DNA of 64,000 nucleotides from Streptomyces sp. SDr-06 (GCF_003324565.1 NZ_QOLA01000007.1:1-64000); one strand, 5' to 3'. Shown: positions 24,098 through 32,602, counted from the stretch's first letter. The notes: generated by a model from the sequence alone, not told the origin. A program made the numbers and translations.

Positions 24098-25078
24098 GTG
24101 ACCGTGGACAGCAAGGATCGCAAGACCCGGTTGACCGTGCTGGTGGCGCTCGGGGCCAATCTCCTCATCGCGGCCGCCAAAGCGGGCGCCGGGGTGCTGG
24201 CCGGATCGCCCGCCCTGCTTTCGGAGGCGGCGCACTCCGTGGCCGACAGCATGAACGAGGTCTTCCTCCTCGCGGCGCTGCGCCGCAGCCGTCGCCCGGC
24301 CGACCAGCACCACCCCTTCGGCTACGGCAAGGAGCGCTACTTCTGGTCCCTGCTCGCCGCCGTCGGCATCTTCGTGATGGGCGGCTGCTTCTCCTTCCTA
24401 CAGGGTGTCGACGCACTGCGTTCGGACCATCAGGAGTCCACCGCCGGGTACGTCGCCGGGCTGTCCGTGCTCGGGGTGGCCCTGGTCGCCGAGGGCGGCT
24501 CGCTGCTGCGCGCCCTGTACCAGGTGCGTGGTCAGCGCGGCGCCGGGATCGGCCACGACCCGGCGCTGCGCACCGTCGTGGCGGAGGACGGCACGGCGGT
24601 GGTCGGCGTGCTGCTCGCCGCGGCGGGGATGGCGCTGCACATGGTCACCGGCCGGGTGGTCTGGGAGGCCTCGGCGTCGCTGTGCATCGGGCTGCTCCTG
24701 GTGTACGTGGCGTACCGGCTCGGGAAGGAGGCCCGGGACCAGCTCATCGGTGAGGCGGTGGACCCCGAACTCCGCGACAGCATCCGGGCGTTGCTCGACG
24801 AGCAGCCCGAGATCGACTCGGTGGCCAGTCTGCTGACGATGCGGCTCGGTCTCGACTCCGCCCTCGTCGCGGCCCGTGTCGACCTGCGGCCCGGGCTCGA
24901 CAGCGAGGACGTCGAGGTGGTCTCCGAGCGCATCAAGGCGGCCGTGGTGAAGGCGTGGCCGCAGGCGGACCAGGTGTTCCTCGACATCACCGAGGCGCCG
25001 CCGAGCCCGCCACAGGCGTCTGCCGCCGCGCCCGGTGCCCCGGCGGGGCACCGGCGGGAATCGGCCGGTCCCGCTTGA
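24098..25078 (+). CDS. Cation diffusion facilitator (CDF) family efflux protein
   Basis: A 326-residue membrane protein with about six hydrophobic segments in the N-terminal 200 residues. The family marks are SEAAHSVADSMNE (about 45-57, with the HxxxD metal-site pattern) and HPFGYGKERYFW (about 72-83). The C-terminal domain (about 215-300) is the cytoplasmic ferredoxin-like domain. CDF proteins export divalent cations such as zinc, cobalt or manganese against protons; the metal is not clear here. The GTG start at 24098 has a weak ribosome binding site, preceded by the small MAHHIRY frame. Confidence 0.88.
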   Translation: MTVDSKDRKTRLTVLVALGANLLIAAAKAGAGVLAGSPALLSEAAHSVADSMNEVFLLAALRRSRRPADQHHPFGYGKERYFWSLLAAVGIFVMGGCFSFLQGVDALRSDHQESTAGYVAGLSVLGVALVAEGGSLLRALYQVRGQRGAGIGHDPALRTVVAEDGTAVVGVLLAAAGMALHMVTGRVVWEASASLCIGLLLVYVAYRLGKEARDQLIGEAVDPELRDSIRALLDEQPEIDSVASLLTMRLGLDSALVAARVDLRPGLDSEDVEVVSERIKAAVVKAWPQADQVFLDITEAPPSPPQASAAAPGAPAGHRRESAGPA

Positions 25079-25198
25079 GCGCCGCGTTCGGTGCGGCAGC
25101 AGCCAGGCCCGACCGAAACCAGTCGGCTTCGGTCAAGAGATTTCCAAAGATCGCCTAGGGTCTGTCGGAAACGTCTGCACGACCCCACGGAGTCTGCT

Positions 25199-25741
25199 GT
25201 GGAACCATCACCGACACCCGCGTCCACCGGTCCGCGGAAGCCCGGCCACATGGTCGGTCTCTTCTGGATCGACGCGGAGCACGTCCACCTCGGCGCGCCC
25301 GGCGCCACGGCCGAATCGACCGTGCTGCTGACAGCCGGCTCCCTGCGGGTCACCGGGTCCGAGCCGAGGCAGTGGCCCTGGTCCGAGGTGGCCGCCCTGG
25401 AGGTGACCGGCGCGCCGGTCCGCTCGACGGGCGGGCGGTGGGCCGGCCGCGCGGCGTCGGTGGCCGCGGCCGCCCTGGACGTGTGGGTCCCGGACAGCCC
25501 CGCCGAGATGACGGTGGTGATCACCGCCGGGGACGGCCGCTTCGAGGCATCCGTCCTGTCCGGCGCCGCGACCGCCTACAGCCGGCGCGAGGTCGATCTC
25601 TCCCACGCGCTGCTCGACCGCTTCGTCCGGGGCACGTCCTCGCCCGCCGCGCTGCTCGACTGGTCGCGGGCCGCGGAGCCCGGTGCCCTGCGGTCGCGCG
25701 CCCGGGAAGCCGTACTCGAAGGTTGGCTCGCCGACGGCTGA
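25199..25741 (+). CDS. Conserved actinobacterial protein of unknown function
   Basis: A 180-residue cytoplasmic protein starting at GTG 25199 (ACGGAG 8 bases upstream). It has a strand-rich N-terminal half (LFWIDAEHVHLGAPG, VLLTAGSLRVTG, WPWSEVAALEV), which looks like a PH-like or small beta-barrel fold, and a helical C-terminus (HALLDRFVRG, LLDWSRAAEPGALRSRAR). I do not recognise a family. A small inverted repeat (GACCGAA / TTCGGTC, about 25109-25133) lies in front. Confidence 0.65.
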   Translation: MEPSPTPASTGPRKPGHMVGLFWIDAEHVHLGAPGATAESTVLLTAGSLRVTGSEPRQWPWSEVAALEVTGAPVRSTGGRWAGRAASVAAAALDVWVPDSPAEMTVVITAGDGRFEASVLSGAATAYSRREVDLSHALLDRFVRGTSSPAALLDWSRAAEPGALRSRAREAVLEGWLADG

Positions 25742-25789
25742 ACGGCGCTCTCCCGCAGGCGTGTTCCTCCCGGCTTGGGTGGACGGACC

Positions 25790-25820
25790 GATGCCCGGCC
25801 GCGCTGGGCGGCCGGGCATC
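25790..25820. terminator. Bidirectional terminator hairpin
   Basis: A perfect 13-bp stem GATGCCCGGCCGC (25790-25802) / GCGGCCGGGCATC (25808-25820) with a five-base loop lies between two convergent genes. Confidence 0.75.
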
Positions 25821-25836
25821 AGCGGGGACGGGGGCG

Positions 25837-26184
25837 TCACATGTGCGGGCGCCCGTAGTAGCCGCCGATCTGCTCGTGGTAGCCCGGGTCCCCGAGGTGC
25901 TTCTCCTTGTCGAACTCGGGGGAGTCCTTGATCTGTTCCTTGGTGCAGGCGACGTAGATCTTCTTCTCGACGGGGTCGATGCGCGTGAGGACCCCGGCCG
26001 GCAGCAGGACGTGCTTGCCGAAGATCCACGGGCCGGTGTCGACCACGATGTACGAGGAGCTGACCTCCTCGGAGTACTTGTCGACCTTGCCGATGCTTCC
26101 GTCGGTCGCCTCGACCTTGTACCCGGTCAGGTCGGTACCCGGCTGGTACGCGGCGGCCTCCGGGTAGGCCCAGATGTTCTCCAT
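25837..26184 (-). CDS. PRC-barrel domain protein
   Basis: A 115-residue protein. The PRC-barrel core is residues 18-80 (GYKVEATDGSIGKVDKYSEEV, YIVVDTGPW, KHVLLPAGVLTRIDPVEKKIYV). PRC barrels act in RNA processing, photosynthesis and stress responses; many Streptomyces encode several stand-alone copies next to envelope or stress genes. The C-terminus is His-, Tyr- and Gly-rich. The ATG at 26184 is well supported by AAGGGATT. It is monocistronic, so context gives no function. Confidence 0.87.
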   Translation of the reverse strand: MENIWAYPEAAAYQPGTDLTGYKVEATDGSIGKVDKYSEEVSSSYIVVDTGPWIFGKHVLLPAGVLTRIDPVEKKIYVACTKEQIKDSPEFDKEKHLGDPGYHEQIGGYYGRPHM

Positions 26185-26418
26185 GGTGAAGGAATCCCTT
26201 CCTATGGACGATGGGTGCGGGGTGCGGACGGCGGGTGCCGTGCGTGCACGGCACCTCGGGTCCGCGCACCGTCCGGGTTCCCCCCGCCCCCGCCCCTACA
26301 CTCGTGCGATCGGCCGCGGCGGCCGGGTCGGCTCGTTTCGGCCGATCGGCCGACCCGGGGCGTGCCGCGCCGGTTCCTGTGATCGGCTGGACGCGGCGCG
26401 GACGACGAGGAGGGACGG

Positions 26419-26922
26419 TTGAGCGGTGTGAGTGGCATGCAGGAGTTTCTCGACGGCCTCGACTGCCCGATGTACGTCGTGACGGCGGCGGCTGGTGGGC
26501 AGCGGGCCGGGTGTCTCGTGGGGTTCGCCTCGCAGTGCTCCATCGAGCCCGTCCGCTTCATGGTGTGGCTGTCCACGGCCAACAGGACGTACCGCGTGGC
26601 CTGTTCGGCCGACGTCCTGGCCGTGCACCTGCTGGGCCGGGCCCAGCACGGGCTGGCCGCGCACTTCGGCGGCCTGACGGGCGACGAGGTCGACAAGTTC
26701 GCCGACATCGCCTGGCACGAGGGCCCGGCCGGCGCGGTGCTGCTGGACGACGCGCCGGGCTGGTTCGTGGGCCGTGTGGAGGGGCGTACCGACGGCGGCG
26801 ACCACGTCGGGTTCCTGCTCGCCCCGCTGGAGGCGACCGGCCCGCGGTCGTCCGGCTGGAAGCCGTTCCGCCTGAGCGACGGCCTGGACATCGAGGCCGG
26901 TCATCCGGTGTCGGGCACATGA
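26419..26922 (+). CDS. Flavin reductase-like FMN-binding protein
   Basis: A 167-residue split-barrel protein of the flavin reductase-like family. The segment PMYVVTAAAGGQRAGCLVGFASQCSIEPVRFMVWLS (about 17-52) is the flavin-binding part: the residue order matches the T-x-x-x-G-x-x-A-G-C pattern of the family. It would bind FMN and use NAD(P)H or pair with a monooxygenase. The start is uncertain: TTG 26419, GTG 26428 and ATG 26437 all follow AGGAGG (26408-26413); TTG has the best spacing. The next gene is an SDR 50 bases downstream in the same direction. Confidence 0.78.
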   Translation: MSGVSGMQEFLDGLDCPMYVVTAAAGGQRAGCLVGFASQCSIEPVRFMVWLSTANRTYRVACSADVLAVHLLGRAQHGLAAHFGGLTGDEVDKFADIAWHEGPAGAVLLDDAPGWFVGRVEGRTDGGDHVGFLLAPLEATGPRSSGWKPFRLSDGLDIEAGHPVSGT

Positions 26923-26971
26923 CGATCCGTACGCCCGTCAAGGGGCCGGGTCACGAAGCGAGGAGAGCTCC

Positions 26972-27817
26972 ATGACCGCCGAACGCACTGTGCTGATCAC
27001 CGGCACCTCCTCCGGCATCGGGCTGGCCGCCGCGATCGGTGCGGCCCGCGCCGGGCTGCGGGTCGTGGCGACGATGCGTGACACCGGGAAGGCGGGCCGG
27101 CTGCGCGAGGCCGCGGCCGAGGCGGGCGTCATCGACCGCGTCGACGTGAAGCGCCTGGACGTCGTCGACGCGGGGTCCGTCGTCTCCTGCCTGGGCGAGG
27201 TCATCGCCGCGTACGGGCGGCTCGACGCGCTGGTGAACAACGCGGGCGCCGGGTGCGTGGGCACCGTCGAGCAGGACGGGATGGGTCCGGTGCGCGCCGC
27301 GATGGAGGTCAACTACTTCGGCGTCGTCGAGGTGACCCGCGCAGCCCTGCCGCACCTGCGGGCGTCGCGGGGCCGGGTCGTCACCGTGACCAGCGTGGGG
27401 GGTGTGGTGGGGCAGCCCTTCAACGAGGCGTACTGCGCGGCCAAGTTCGCGGTGGAGGGCTTCATGGAGTCCCTCGCGCCGGTGGCCGCGGCGGTGGGCG
27501 TCAAGGTCAGCGTCGTGGAGCCGGGCGCCGTGGCCAGCGAGTTCGTCGCGAGCCTGGACATCGACGTACCCGCCCTGCTGGACGCGGCCGGTCCGTACGC
27601 GCCCGCGCTGCGGGCCTACATCGAACGCACCACCCAGTCCTTCGCCCAGGCGCAGAGCCCGGCCGAGGCCGCGGCGCCCATCATCGCCGCGCTCACCGAC
27701 GCGAGCCCGCCCTTCCGGATCCAGACCTCGGACTGGGCCCGGGACTTCACGGCCACCAAACTCGCCGACGTCGACGGCTCGGCCGTGCAGTCCCTCACCG
27801 AGGCGTGGGTGCGGTGA
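26972..27817 (+). CDS. Short-chain dehydrogenase/reductase
   Basis: A 281-residue classical SDR. The coenzyme motif TGTSSGIG (residues 10-17), NNAGAG, the catalytic Ser region VTSVGG and the active-site YCAAK are all present. The Arg in ATMRD after the second strand suggests NADP. It converts an alcohol and a carbonyl compound with NAD(P). It lies 50 bases behind the flavin reductase-like gene and could share its transcript. The substrate is unknown. Confidence 0.9.
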   Translation: MTAERTVLITGTSSGIGLAAAIGAARAGLRVVATMRDTGKAGRLREAAAEAGVIDRVDVKRLDVVDAGSVVSCLGEVIAAYGRLDALVNNAGAGCVGTVEQDGMGPVRAAMEVNYFGVVEVTRAALPHLRASRGRVVTVTSVGGVVGQPFNEAYCAAKFAVEGFMESLAPVAAAVGVKVSVVEPGAVASEFVASLDIDVPALLDAAGPYAPALRAYIERTTQSFAQAQSPAEAAAPIIAALTDASPPFRIQTSDWARDFTATKLADVDGSAVQSLTEAWVR

Positions 27818-27838
27818 CCGGCGCCCCGAACGCGGCCG

Positions 27839-28609
27839 TCAGCTCTGGGCGGTGGGGCGCACGACGACCTCGCTGACGTCCACGTCGTCCGGCTGCTCGA
27901 TCGCGTAGGCGACGGCGCGGGCGATCGCGGCGGGTTCGATGGCGAACGTGTCGCGGGAGGCGAGGAGTTGGGCCCGCACGTCAGGGTTCGGGGCGCTGTC
28001 GACGAAGTCGGTCCTGACGAAGCCCGGGGTGATGAGCGTGACCCGCAGGGCGTCGCCCGCTTCCTGGCGCAGCCCCTCGGAGAGGGCGTGCACGGCGGCC
28101 TTGGTCGCGGAGTAGACCGCCTGGTGGGGGACCGTGCGGCGGGCGGCGGTCGACGAGACGTTCACGAAGTGGCCGTATCCCTGGCGGCGGAAGACGGGCA
28201 GCGCGGCGGCGATCCCGTACAGAACTCCCTTGATGTTGACGTCGATCATGGCGTCCCAGTCGTCGACGCGCAGGTCGTCCAGGGGTGAGACGGCGCCGAG
28301 GCCCGCGTTGCCGACCAGCGCGTCGAGCCTGCCGTAGCGCTCCGTCGCCCCGGCCACGAGCGCCGAGAGATCCTCGCGGCGGGTGACGTCGACCGGCACG
28401 GCGGAGGCGGTGCCACCCGCCGCGGTGATCCGTTCGACGACCGCGTCGAGCCGGTCCGCCCGGCGGGCGCCGAGCACGACGGTGGCTCCCCGGGCGGCCA
28501 GCAGCAGAGCGGTGGCCTCGCCGATGCCCCCGCTGGCGCCGGTGATGGCGACGACTTTGCCGCGCACGCTCTCCACGATGTCCCTGGGCGCGGTCCTGAT
28601 GTCTGACAT
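27839..28609 (-). CDS. Short-chain dehydrogenase/reductase under TetR control
   Basis: A 256-residue SDR with TGASGGIG, NAGLGA, VSSTAAR and YSATKAAV. The Arg pair in GARRADRL after the second strand suggests NADPH. It is convergent with the SDR on the left (21 bases apart) and divergent from a TetR gene on the right. The intergenic region has a clear palindrome at 28694-28715, so the TetR protein probably represses both. Substrate unknown; the family often detoxifies aldehydes or quinones. Confidence 0.9.
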   Translation of the reverse strand: MSDIRTAPRDIVESVRGKVVAITGASGGIGEATALLLAARGATVVLGARRADRLDAVVERITAAGGTASAVPVDVTRREDLSALVAGATERYGRLDALVGNAGLGAVSPLDDLRVDDWDAMIDVNIKGVLYGIAAALPVFRRQGYGHFVNVSSTAARRTVPHQAVYSATKAAVHALSEGLRQEAGDALRVTLITPGFVRTDFVDSAPNPDVRAQLLASRDTFAIEPAAIARAVAYAIEQPDDVDVSEVVVRPTAQS

Positions 28610-28693
28610 GGCCTACCTCGTTCGTTGGTGAAGGGCGATGGGCAGCGCGAAGAGTGCCTTAGAGTGAAAGCGGAGGCGCCGCCGGTTCCAGCA

Positions 28694-28715
28694 TAAGCGG
28701 AGGGGCCTCCACTTA
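28694..28715. promoter_or_regulatory. Palindromic TetR operator
   Basis: TAAGCGGAGG-GG-CCTCCACTTA is a near-perfect palindrome (9 of 10 pairs). A second half-site AAGCGGAGG lies at 28668-28676, 27 bases away, in the same orientation. It sits between the SDR gene and the TetR gene, where an autorepressor would bind. Confidence 0.65.
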
Positions 28716-28761
28716 ACAGTCGTGCGGTGGGACCATGTACGAGAACGAAGAAGGGGGCCCC

Positions 28762-29337
28762 GTGGGGGACGACTCGAAGCGGCCGCTGCGGGCCGACGCG
28801 CAACGCAACCGGGACAAGATCCTGGCCGTCGCGGTGCGGAAGTTCGCCGAGCAGGGCCTCGACGCCCACCTGGAACAGATCGCCAAGGAGGCGGGGGTCG
28901 GCATCGGCACCCTCTACCGCAACTTCCCCACCCGGGACGCCCTGATCGAGGCCGCCTACCGCAACGAGCTGGCCCGCCTGTGCGACGCCGCGCCCGAACT
29001 CCTGGCCGCCCTGCCGCCCCGCGAGGCGCTGCGTGCCTGGATGGGCCGCTTCCTCGACTACGCGTCGGCCAAGCACGGCATGGCCGACTCCCTGCGCGCT
29101 CTCGGCGCGGCGGGCGCCCACCCGTTCACGCGGAGCCGCGAGATGATCCAGGACGCCCTGGCCTCGCTGATGGACGCCGCGCGCGCCGCCGACGCGATCC
29201 GGCCCGACATCACCACGGCCGACCTGTTCGCCGCCCTCACCGGCATCGCCCTCGCCGCGGGCCGGCCCGAGCAGCGTGACCAGGCCGAGCGCCTGGTCGG
29301 CCTGACCCTCGACGGCCTGAGCGTCCGGCACCGCTGA
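28762..29337 (+). CDS. TetR family transcriptional regulator
   Basis: A 191-residue regulator. The HTH (about 12-58) reads DKILAVAVRKFAEQGLDA, then IAKEAGVGIGTLYRNFPTR, typical of TetR. The ligand domain starts at about 70. The frame opens at ATG 28735, but the GTG at 28762 has the better ribosome binding site (AAGGGGG) and matches the usual length. Divergent from the SDR gene with a palindrome between them, so it is likely a local repressor that senses the SDR substrate. Confidence 0.87.
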   Translation: MGDDSKRPLRADAQRNRDKILAVAVRKFAEQGLDAHLEQIAKEAGVGIGTLYRNFPTRDALIEAAYRNELARLCDAAPELLAALPPREALRAWMGRFLDYASAKHGMADSLRALGAAGAHPFTRSREMIQDALASLMDAARAADAIRPDITTADLFAALTGIALAAGRPEQRDQAERLVGLTLDGLSVRHR

Positions 29338-29350
29338 GCCGCCACGCGAC

Positions 29351-29380
29351 CGGCCCCCGGGCGATGCCGCTCGGGGGCCG
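29351..29380. terminator. Convergent terminator hairpin
   Basis: CGGCCCCCG (29351-29359) pairs with CGGGGGCCG (29372-29380) around a 12-base loop that can pair further. It lies between the convergent TetR and isochorismatase-family genes. Confidence 0.65.
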
Positions 29381-29428
29381 TGGAGGAATCCGCAACTCGC
29401 CGTCTACATCGGAGAGTTGACGAAAATG

Positions 29429-30019
29429 TCAGCTGGCGCGCGTCTTGGCCAGCAGTTCGATGATCTCCGCCGTGGTGCCGGACTCGCCCAGGCGGGGGAA
29501 GATCCGCTCGACGCTGTTGCGGTGCGCCTCGGGGTCCATGTCGCTCATCGCGTCGGTGGCCAGGGTGACGTGGTAGCCGTGCTCGTGCGCGGCGCGGGCG
29601 GTCGACTCGACGCCGATGCTGGTCGCCACGCCGGTCAGCACGATCTGGGTGATGCCGCGGCGGCGGAGCTGGACGTCGAGATCCGTGCCGTGGAACGCCC
29701 CCCAGTTCCGCTTGGTGACCGTGATGTCCCCGGGATGTCCGGCCAGCTCGTCGACGATGACGTCCCAGCCCTCGGGCCGGGGGCCGCCGCGACCGTGAGC
29801 AGCTTCCGTGCGGCCGGGCACGAGGTCCGACCCGTCGGCCGCGAACGTGACGCGCACCAGGACGACGGGGAGCCCGTGCGAACGGAAGGCATCGGCGAGT
29901 TCGGCCGAGCGGTCCACCACCTCGGCGGCGTCGTGGGGCTGGGTCGGGGCGGCGACGATGCCCCGCTGGAGGTCGATGACGACGAGCGCGGTGCGCGGGT
30001 CGAGCGTGGTGAGAGCCAT
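29429..30019 (-). CDS. Isochorismatase-family hydrolase
   Basis: A 196-residue cysteine-hydrolase-fold protein. The catalytic Asp is in VVIDLQRG and the Lys in TVTKRNWGAF. The stretch GVATSIGVESTARAA shows Gly where nicotinamidase-type members carry the catalytic Cys, as in PhzD-type isochorismatases that need only Asp and Lys. It may thus act on a vinyl ether or have another use. The chosen ATG at 30019 lacks a strong binding site. It lies 58 bases behind the MFS gene and is probably the third gene of the MarR-MFS-hydrolase operon. Confidence 0.85.
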   Translation of the reverse strand: MALTTLDPRTALVVIDLQRGIVAAPTQPHDAAEVVDRSAELADAFRSHGLPVVLVRVTFAADGSDLVPGRTEAAHGRGGPRPEGWDVIVDELAGHPGDITVTKRNWGAFHGTDLDVQLRRRGITQIVLTGVATSIGVESTARAAHEHGYHVTLATDAMSDMDPEAHRNSVERIFPRLGESGTTAEIIELLAKTRAS

Positions 30020-30077
30020 GGTGGTGCCCTGCTTTCTCGCGTACGGGTTGGTCGGCAGGCCCTGAACGGGCCGCGTC

Positions 30078-31523
30078 CTAGGGGTTTTCGGTGGTTTCGG
30101 GGAGCGCCGCACCGGCGGGAGCGGGGCGGCGCAGGGAGCGGTCGAGGAGGGTGACCGCGGTGAGCAGCACGGCGCCCGCCCCCATGAAGACGCCCAGGCC
30201 GTGCAGGCCCGCCGTGTCGGCGCCGTGCCGGAAGAACGCGGCGTCGGCCGACGAGGCGATCATCGCGCCGAGGTAGGTGCAGGTGCGGAGCAGCCCGGCG
30301 GCGGAGCCCATGCGGGAGGGGTCGGCCTGGTGGTACAGCGCGGTCTGATTGGCCAGACCGTTGAGCCCCTGCGGAGCCCCCATCGCCAGACCGACGGCGA
30401 GCAGCAGCCAGATCGCGCTGTCGGAGTGCAGCAGCAACATCAGGGCGCAGGCGGCGAGTTGGCAGAGGGAGCCGACGACGAGCTTGCCCCGGATCTGGGG
30501 GCGGCGCCCGGTCGTCACGGATATCAGTACCGCGCTCAACGGCATCGGCAGCTGCACGAGCCCGGCCGCCGACGCGGACAGCCCGCGCCCCTCCTCCAGC
30601 CACTGCGTGAAGCCGTAGAGGAAGGCGTACGAGGTGACGAAGCTCAGAACCTGGCGCAGATAGGTGGCCATCAGCGGGGCGTTGCCGCCGAAGACCCGGA
30701 GGTCGATGAACGGCTGGGCGGCGCGCAACTCCCGCACCGCGAAGCCTCCCGTCGCCAGCGCGGCGATCAACAGCAGGTGCCAGTGGCCGGGCTGAGGGGC
30801 CATCAGGAAGAGCAGGGTGGCGATGAGCATCGCCGCGAACAGCACCATGCCCGCGAGGTCGATCCGTGCCCCGGGCCCGGCGCCTCCTGCCTCCGCGGCG
30901 GGTGCCCGCGGCAGGCGACGGGCACCGAGGATCAGGCAGGCGGCCGAGAGGGGCACGTTGATGGCGAAGATCCAGTGCCAGCCGCCCAGGCCGATGAGGA
31001 GCCCGCCCAGGGTGGGACCGATCACGGCGACGACCTGGTTCGACACGGCGAGCGCGGTCAGGACCCCGGCCGGGCTCTTCTCGCCGGTGCGGTCGGCCTC
31101 GCTCCGGGTCAGGGACATCGACGCCGGATAGGCGGCCGAGGTGCCGAAGCCGAGCAGCACGCGGGTCGCGATCAGTACGCCGAGGGTGGGCGCGAAGCTG
31201 CCGAGCAGGCCGGCGGCGCCGACCAGCGCGGTACCGATGAGGTACAGCCTGCGCGGGCCGTAGCTGTCGACGAGCCGTCCGATGACGGGCTGGCCTATGG
31301 CGGTCGCCAGATAGAGGGCGGAGACCAGCCACGCCGTCTGTCCCGCGGGCGCCCCGAAGGCCTGCCCGATCGGCACCAACGCCACCGCGATCATCGAGGA
31401 GTTGACCGGGTTGAGGATCGAACCCAGGATCATCGGGGCGATCAGCTCGCGGTTGAATCCCTCGCGCCCGTCGGCGGGGGAGGTGCGCGTCAGGCGGCCG
31501 GGTCCGGCCGCTCCGCGCCTCAC
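30078..31523 (-). CDS. MFS drug efflux transporter (EmrB/QacA-like)
   Basis: A 481-residue membrane protein with about 14 hydrophobic helices, as in the DHA2 group of drug:proton antiporters. Motifs: GRLVDSYGPRRLYLIG (motif A), RVLLGFGTSAAYPASM (motif-C-like region) and NQVVAVIGPTLGGLL. The start is GTG 31523, whose GTGA overlaps the MarR stop, so translation is coupled. Under MarR control it should be an inducible efflux pump for an aromatic or phenolic compound. Confidence 0.9.
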   Translation of the reverse strand: MRRGAAGPGRLTRTSPADGREGFNRELIAPMILGSILNPVNSSMIAVALVPIGQAFGAPAGQTAWLVSALYLATAIGQPVIGRLVDSYGPRRLYLIGTALVGAAGLLGSFAPTLGVLIATRVLLGFGTSAAYPASMSLTRSEADRTGEKSPAGVLTALAVSNQVVAVIGPTLGGLLIGLGGWHWIFAINVPLSAACLILGARRLPRAPAAEAGGAGPGARIDLAGMVLFAAMLIATLLFLMAPQPGHWHLLLIAALATGGFAVRELRAAQPFIDLRVFGGNAPLMATYLRQVLSFVTSYAFLYGFTQWLEEGRGLSASAAGLVQLPMPLSAVLISVTTGRRPQIRGKLVVGSLCQLAACALMLLLHSDSAIWLLLAVGLAMGAPQGLNGLANQTALYHQADPSRMGSAAGLLRTCTYLGAMIASSADAAFFRHGADTAGLHGLGVFMGAGAVLLTAVTLLDRSLRRPAPAGAALPETTENP

Positions 31524-31969
31524 GGCTGGGCGAGGCGTTCCAGCAATGCCATCGCCTCGGTGATGGTGGCGCGTTCCTTCTCGGTGTAACGGTCCTGGAA
31601 GGCCTGGGCGAGCCACTCGGCCCGGGCCTGCCGGTTGCCCTCGGCGCGTGCGCGGCCCGCCTCGGTCAACGTGATGAGCTGGCGGCGGCCGTCCTCGGGG
31701 TCCGGGCTGCGCTGGATCAGACCCTGCTGGTCGAGCGCCGCCAGGGTGGCGGCCATCGACTGCGGGCGCACTCCTTCGGTGGCCGCGAGGGCGCTGGCCG
31801 ACGCGGCACCGCCCTTGTCGATCAGGGTCAGCGCGGACACCTGCGACGGGGTGAGGTCCTGGGTCTCCGCGACCTCGCGGAGCCGGCGCCGCAGCCGGCT
31901 GAACACCACCCGCAGGTCGCGCGCCGCGTGGACGGCTGACGCGGAGATGCCGTGAGGGATGTCTTCCAT
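31520..31969 (-). CDS. MarR family transcriptional regulator
   Basis: A 149-residue winged-helix protein. LTPSQVSALTLI, SASALAATEGVRPQSMAATLAALDQQGL and RSPDPEDGRRQLITLT are the HTH and wing, with the conserved D-x-R-DGR pattern. It is first in an operon with the efflux pump and the isochorismatase-family hydrolase. A 12-bp perfect inverted repeat lies 20 bases in front of its start and is the probable binding site for self-repression. Confidence 0.92.
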   Translation of the reverse strand: MEDIPHGISASAVHAARDLRVVFSRLRRRLREVAETQDLTPSQVSALTLIDKGGAASASALAATEGVRPQSMAATLAALDQQGLIQRSPDPEDGRRQLITLTEAGRARAEGNRQARAEWLAQAFQDRYTEKERATITEAMALLERLAQP

Positions 31970-31988
31970 GCCCCCACCGTAAGTTCTT

Positions 31989-32028
31989 CAGCCAAAACTG
32001 TCCAGTTGTACCTGATCAGTTTTGGCTG
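31989..32028. promoter_or_regulatory. MarR operator: 12-bp inverted repeat
   Basis: CAGCCAAAACTG (31989-32000) and CAGTTTTGGCTG (32017-32028) are exact reverse complements with a 16-base spacer. The AT-rich core in GC-rich DNA and the position just ahead of the marR start support an operator, possibly two half-operators of one dimer each on the same face. Confidence 0.75.
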
Positions 32029-32109
32029 TCGGAACGCCGACCGTCCTGCCGCCCCGGACGAGGCAGGCGGAGCCGGGGCGTCGGGCGTACGGTGGCCTCG
32101 AACGCCGAA

Positions 32110-32150
32110 AGCGCCGCTGACCAGGTGCTGGGCACGTGGTCAGCGGCGCT
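32110..32150 (-). terminator. Very strong hairpin, terminator of the DUF5997 gene
   Basis: AGCGCCGCTGACCA (32110-32123) pairs perfectly with 32137-32150. The loop continues as GTGC/GCAC after one G-G mismatch, giving nearly 18 bp. On the minus strand it is followed by TTTC and lies 38 bases after the DUF5997 stop. Confidence 0.7.
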
Positions 32151-32188
32151 CGTACAGCCGCTCGGCGTGTGATCGCGCCGGGCGTGGG

Positions 32189-32602
32189 TCAGGCGTGGGG
32201 CTCCTCGGCCTGCTGCGCCTTCGCCCGGTCCTGCTGCTGCTTCTCCTTGATGCGGACCGCTTCCTTGCGGACCTCGGCCTGCGTGGCGCGCTCCTTCTGG
32301 AGCCACTCGGGGTTGTCCTGCTTCAGCGCGTCGATCTGCTCGGTGGTGAGGGCCTCGGTGACCCCGCCGCGCGCGAGACCCGCGATGGAGACACCGAGCT
32401 TCGCGGCGACCACCGGACGGGGGTGCGGGCCGGTGCGCCGCAGGTCCTGGAGCCACTGGGGCGGGTCGGCCTGCAGGGCGTTGAGCTCGGTGCGCGAGAC
32501 GACACCCTCCTGGAACTCGGCGGGGGTGGCCTCGAGGTACACACCCAGCTTCTTCGCCGCGGTCGCGGGCTTCATCGTCTGGGTGGTCTGGTGCGACGTC
32601 AT
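32189..32602 (-). CDS. DUF5997 family protein
   Basis: A 137-residue basic protein. Two similar segments, each with a K-LGVYL/K-LGVSI start and a WLQ near the end (KKLGVYLEATPAEFQEGVVS with PPQWLQDL, and AKLGVSIAGLARGGVT with NPEWLQKE), suggest an internal duplication. The C-terminal 35 residues form a charged helix (KEAVRIKEKQQQDRAKAQQ). I recognise it as DUF5997, found across Actinobacteria, often divergent from a LysR-type effector protein as here. The function is unknown; the basic repeats suggest DNA or nucleoid binding. Confidence 0.8.
   Translation of the reverse strand: MTSHQTTQTMKPATAAKKLGVYLEATPAEFQEGVVSRTELNALQADPPQWLQDLRRTGPHPRPVVAAKLGVSIAGLARGGVTEALTTEQIDALKQDNPEWLQKERATQAEVRKEAVRIKEKQQQDRAKAQQAEEPHA

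Noticed and set aside
32110..32150. The long inverted repeat as an insertion sequence end or small RNA
   Set aside because: It lies just after the DUF5997 stop with no transposase or second copy; a terminator is simpler.
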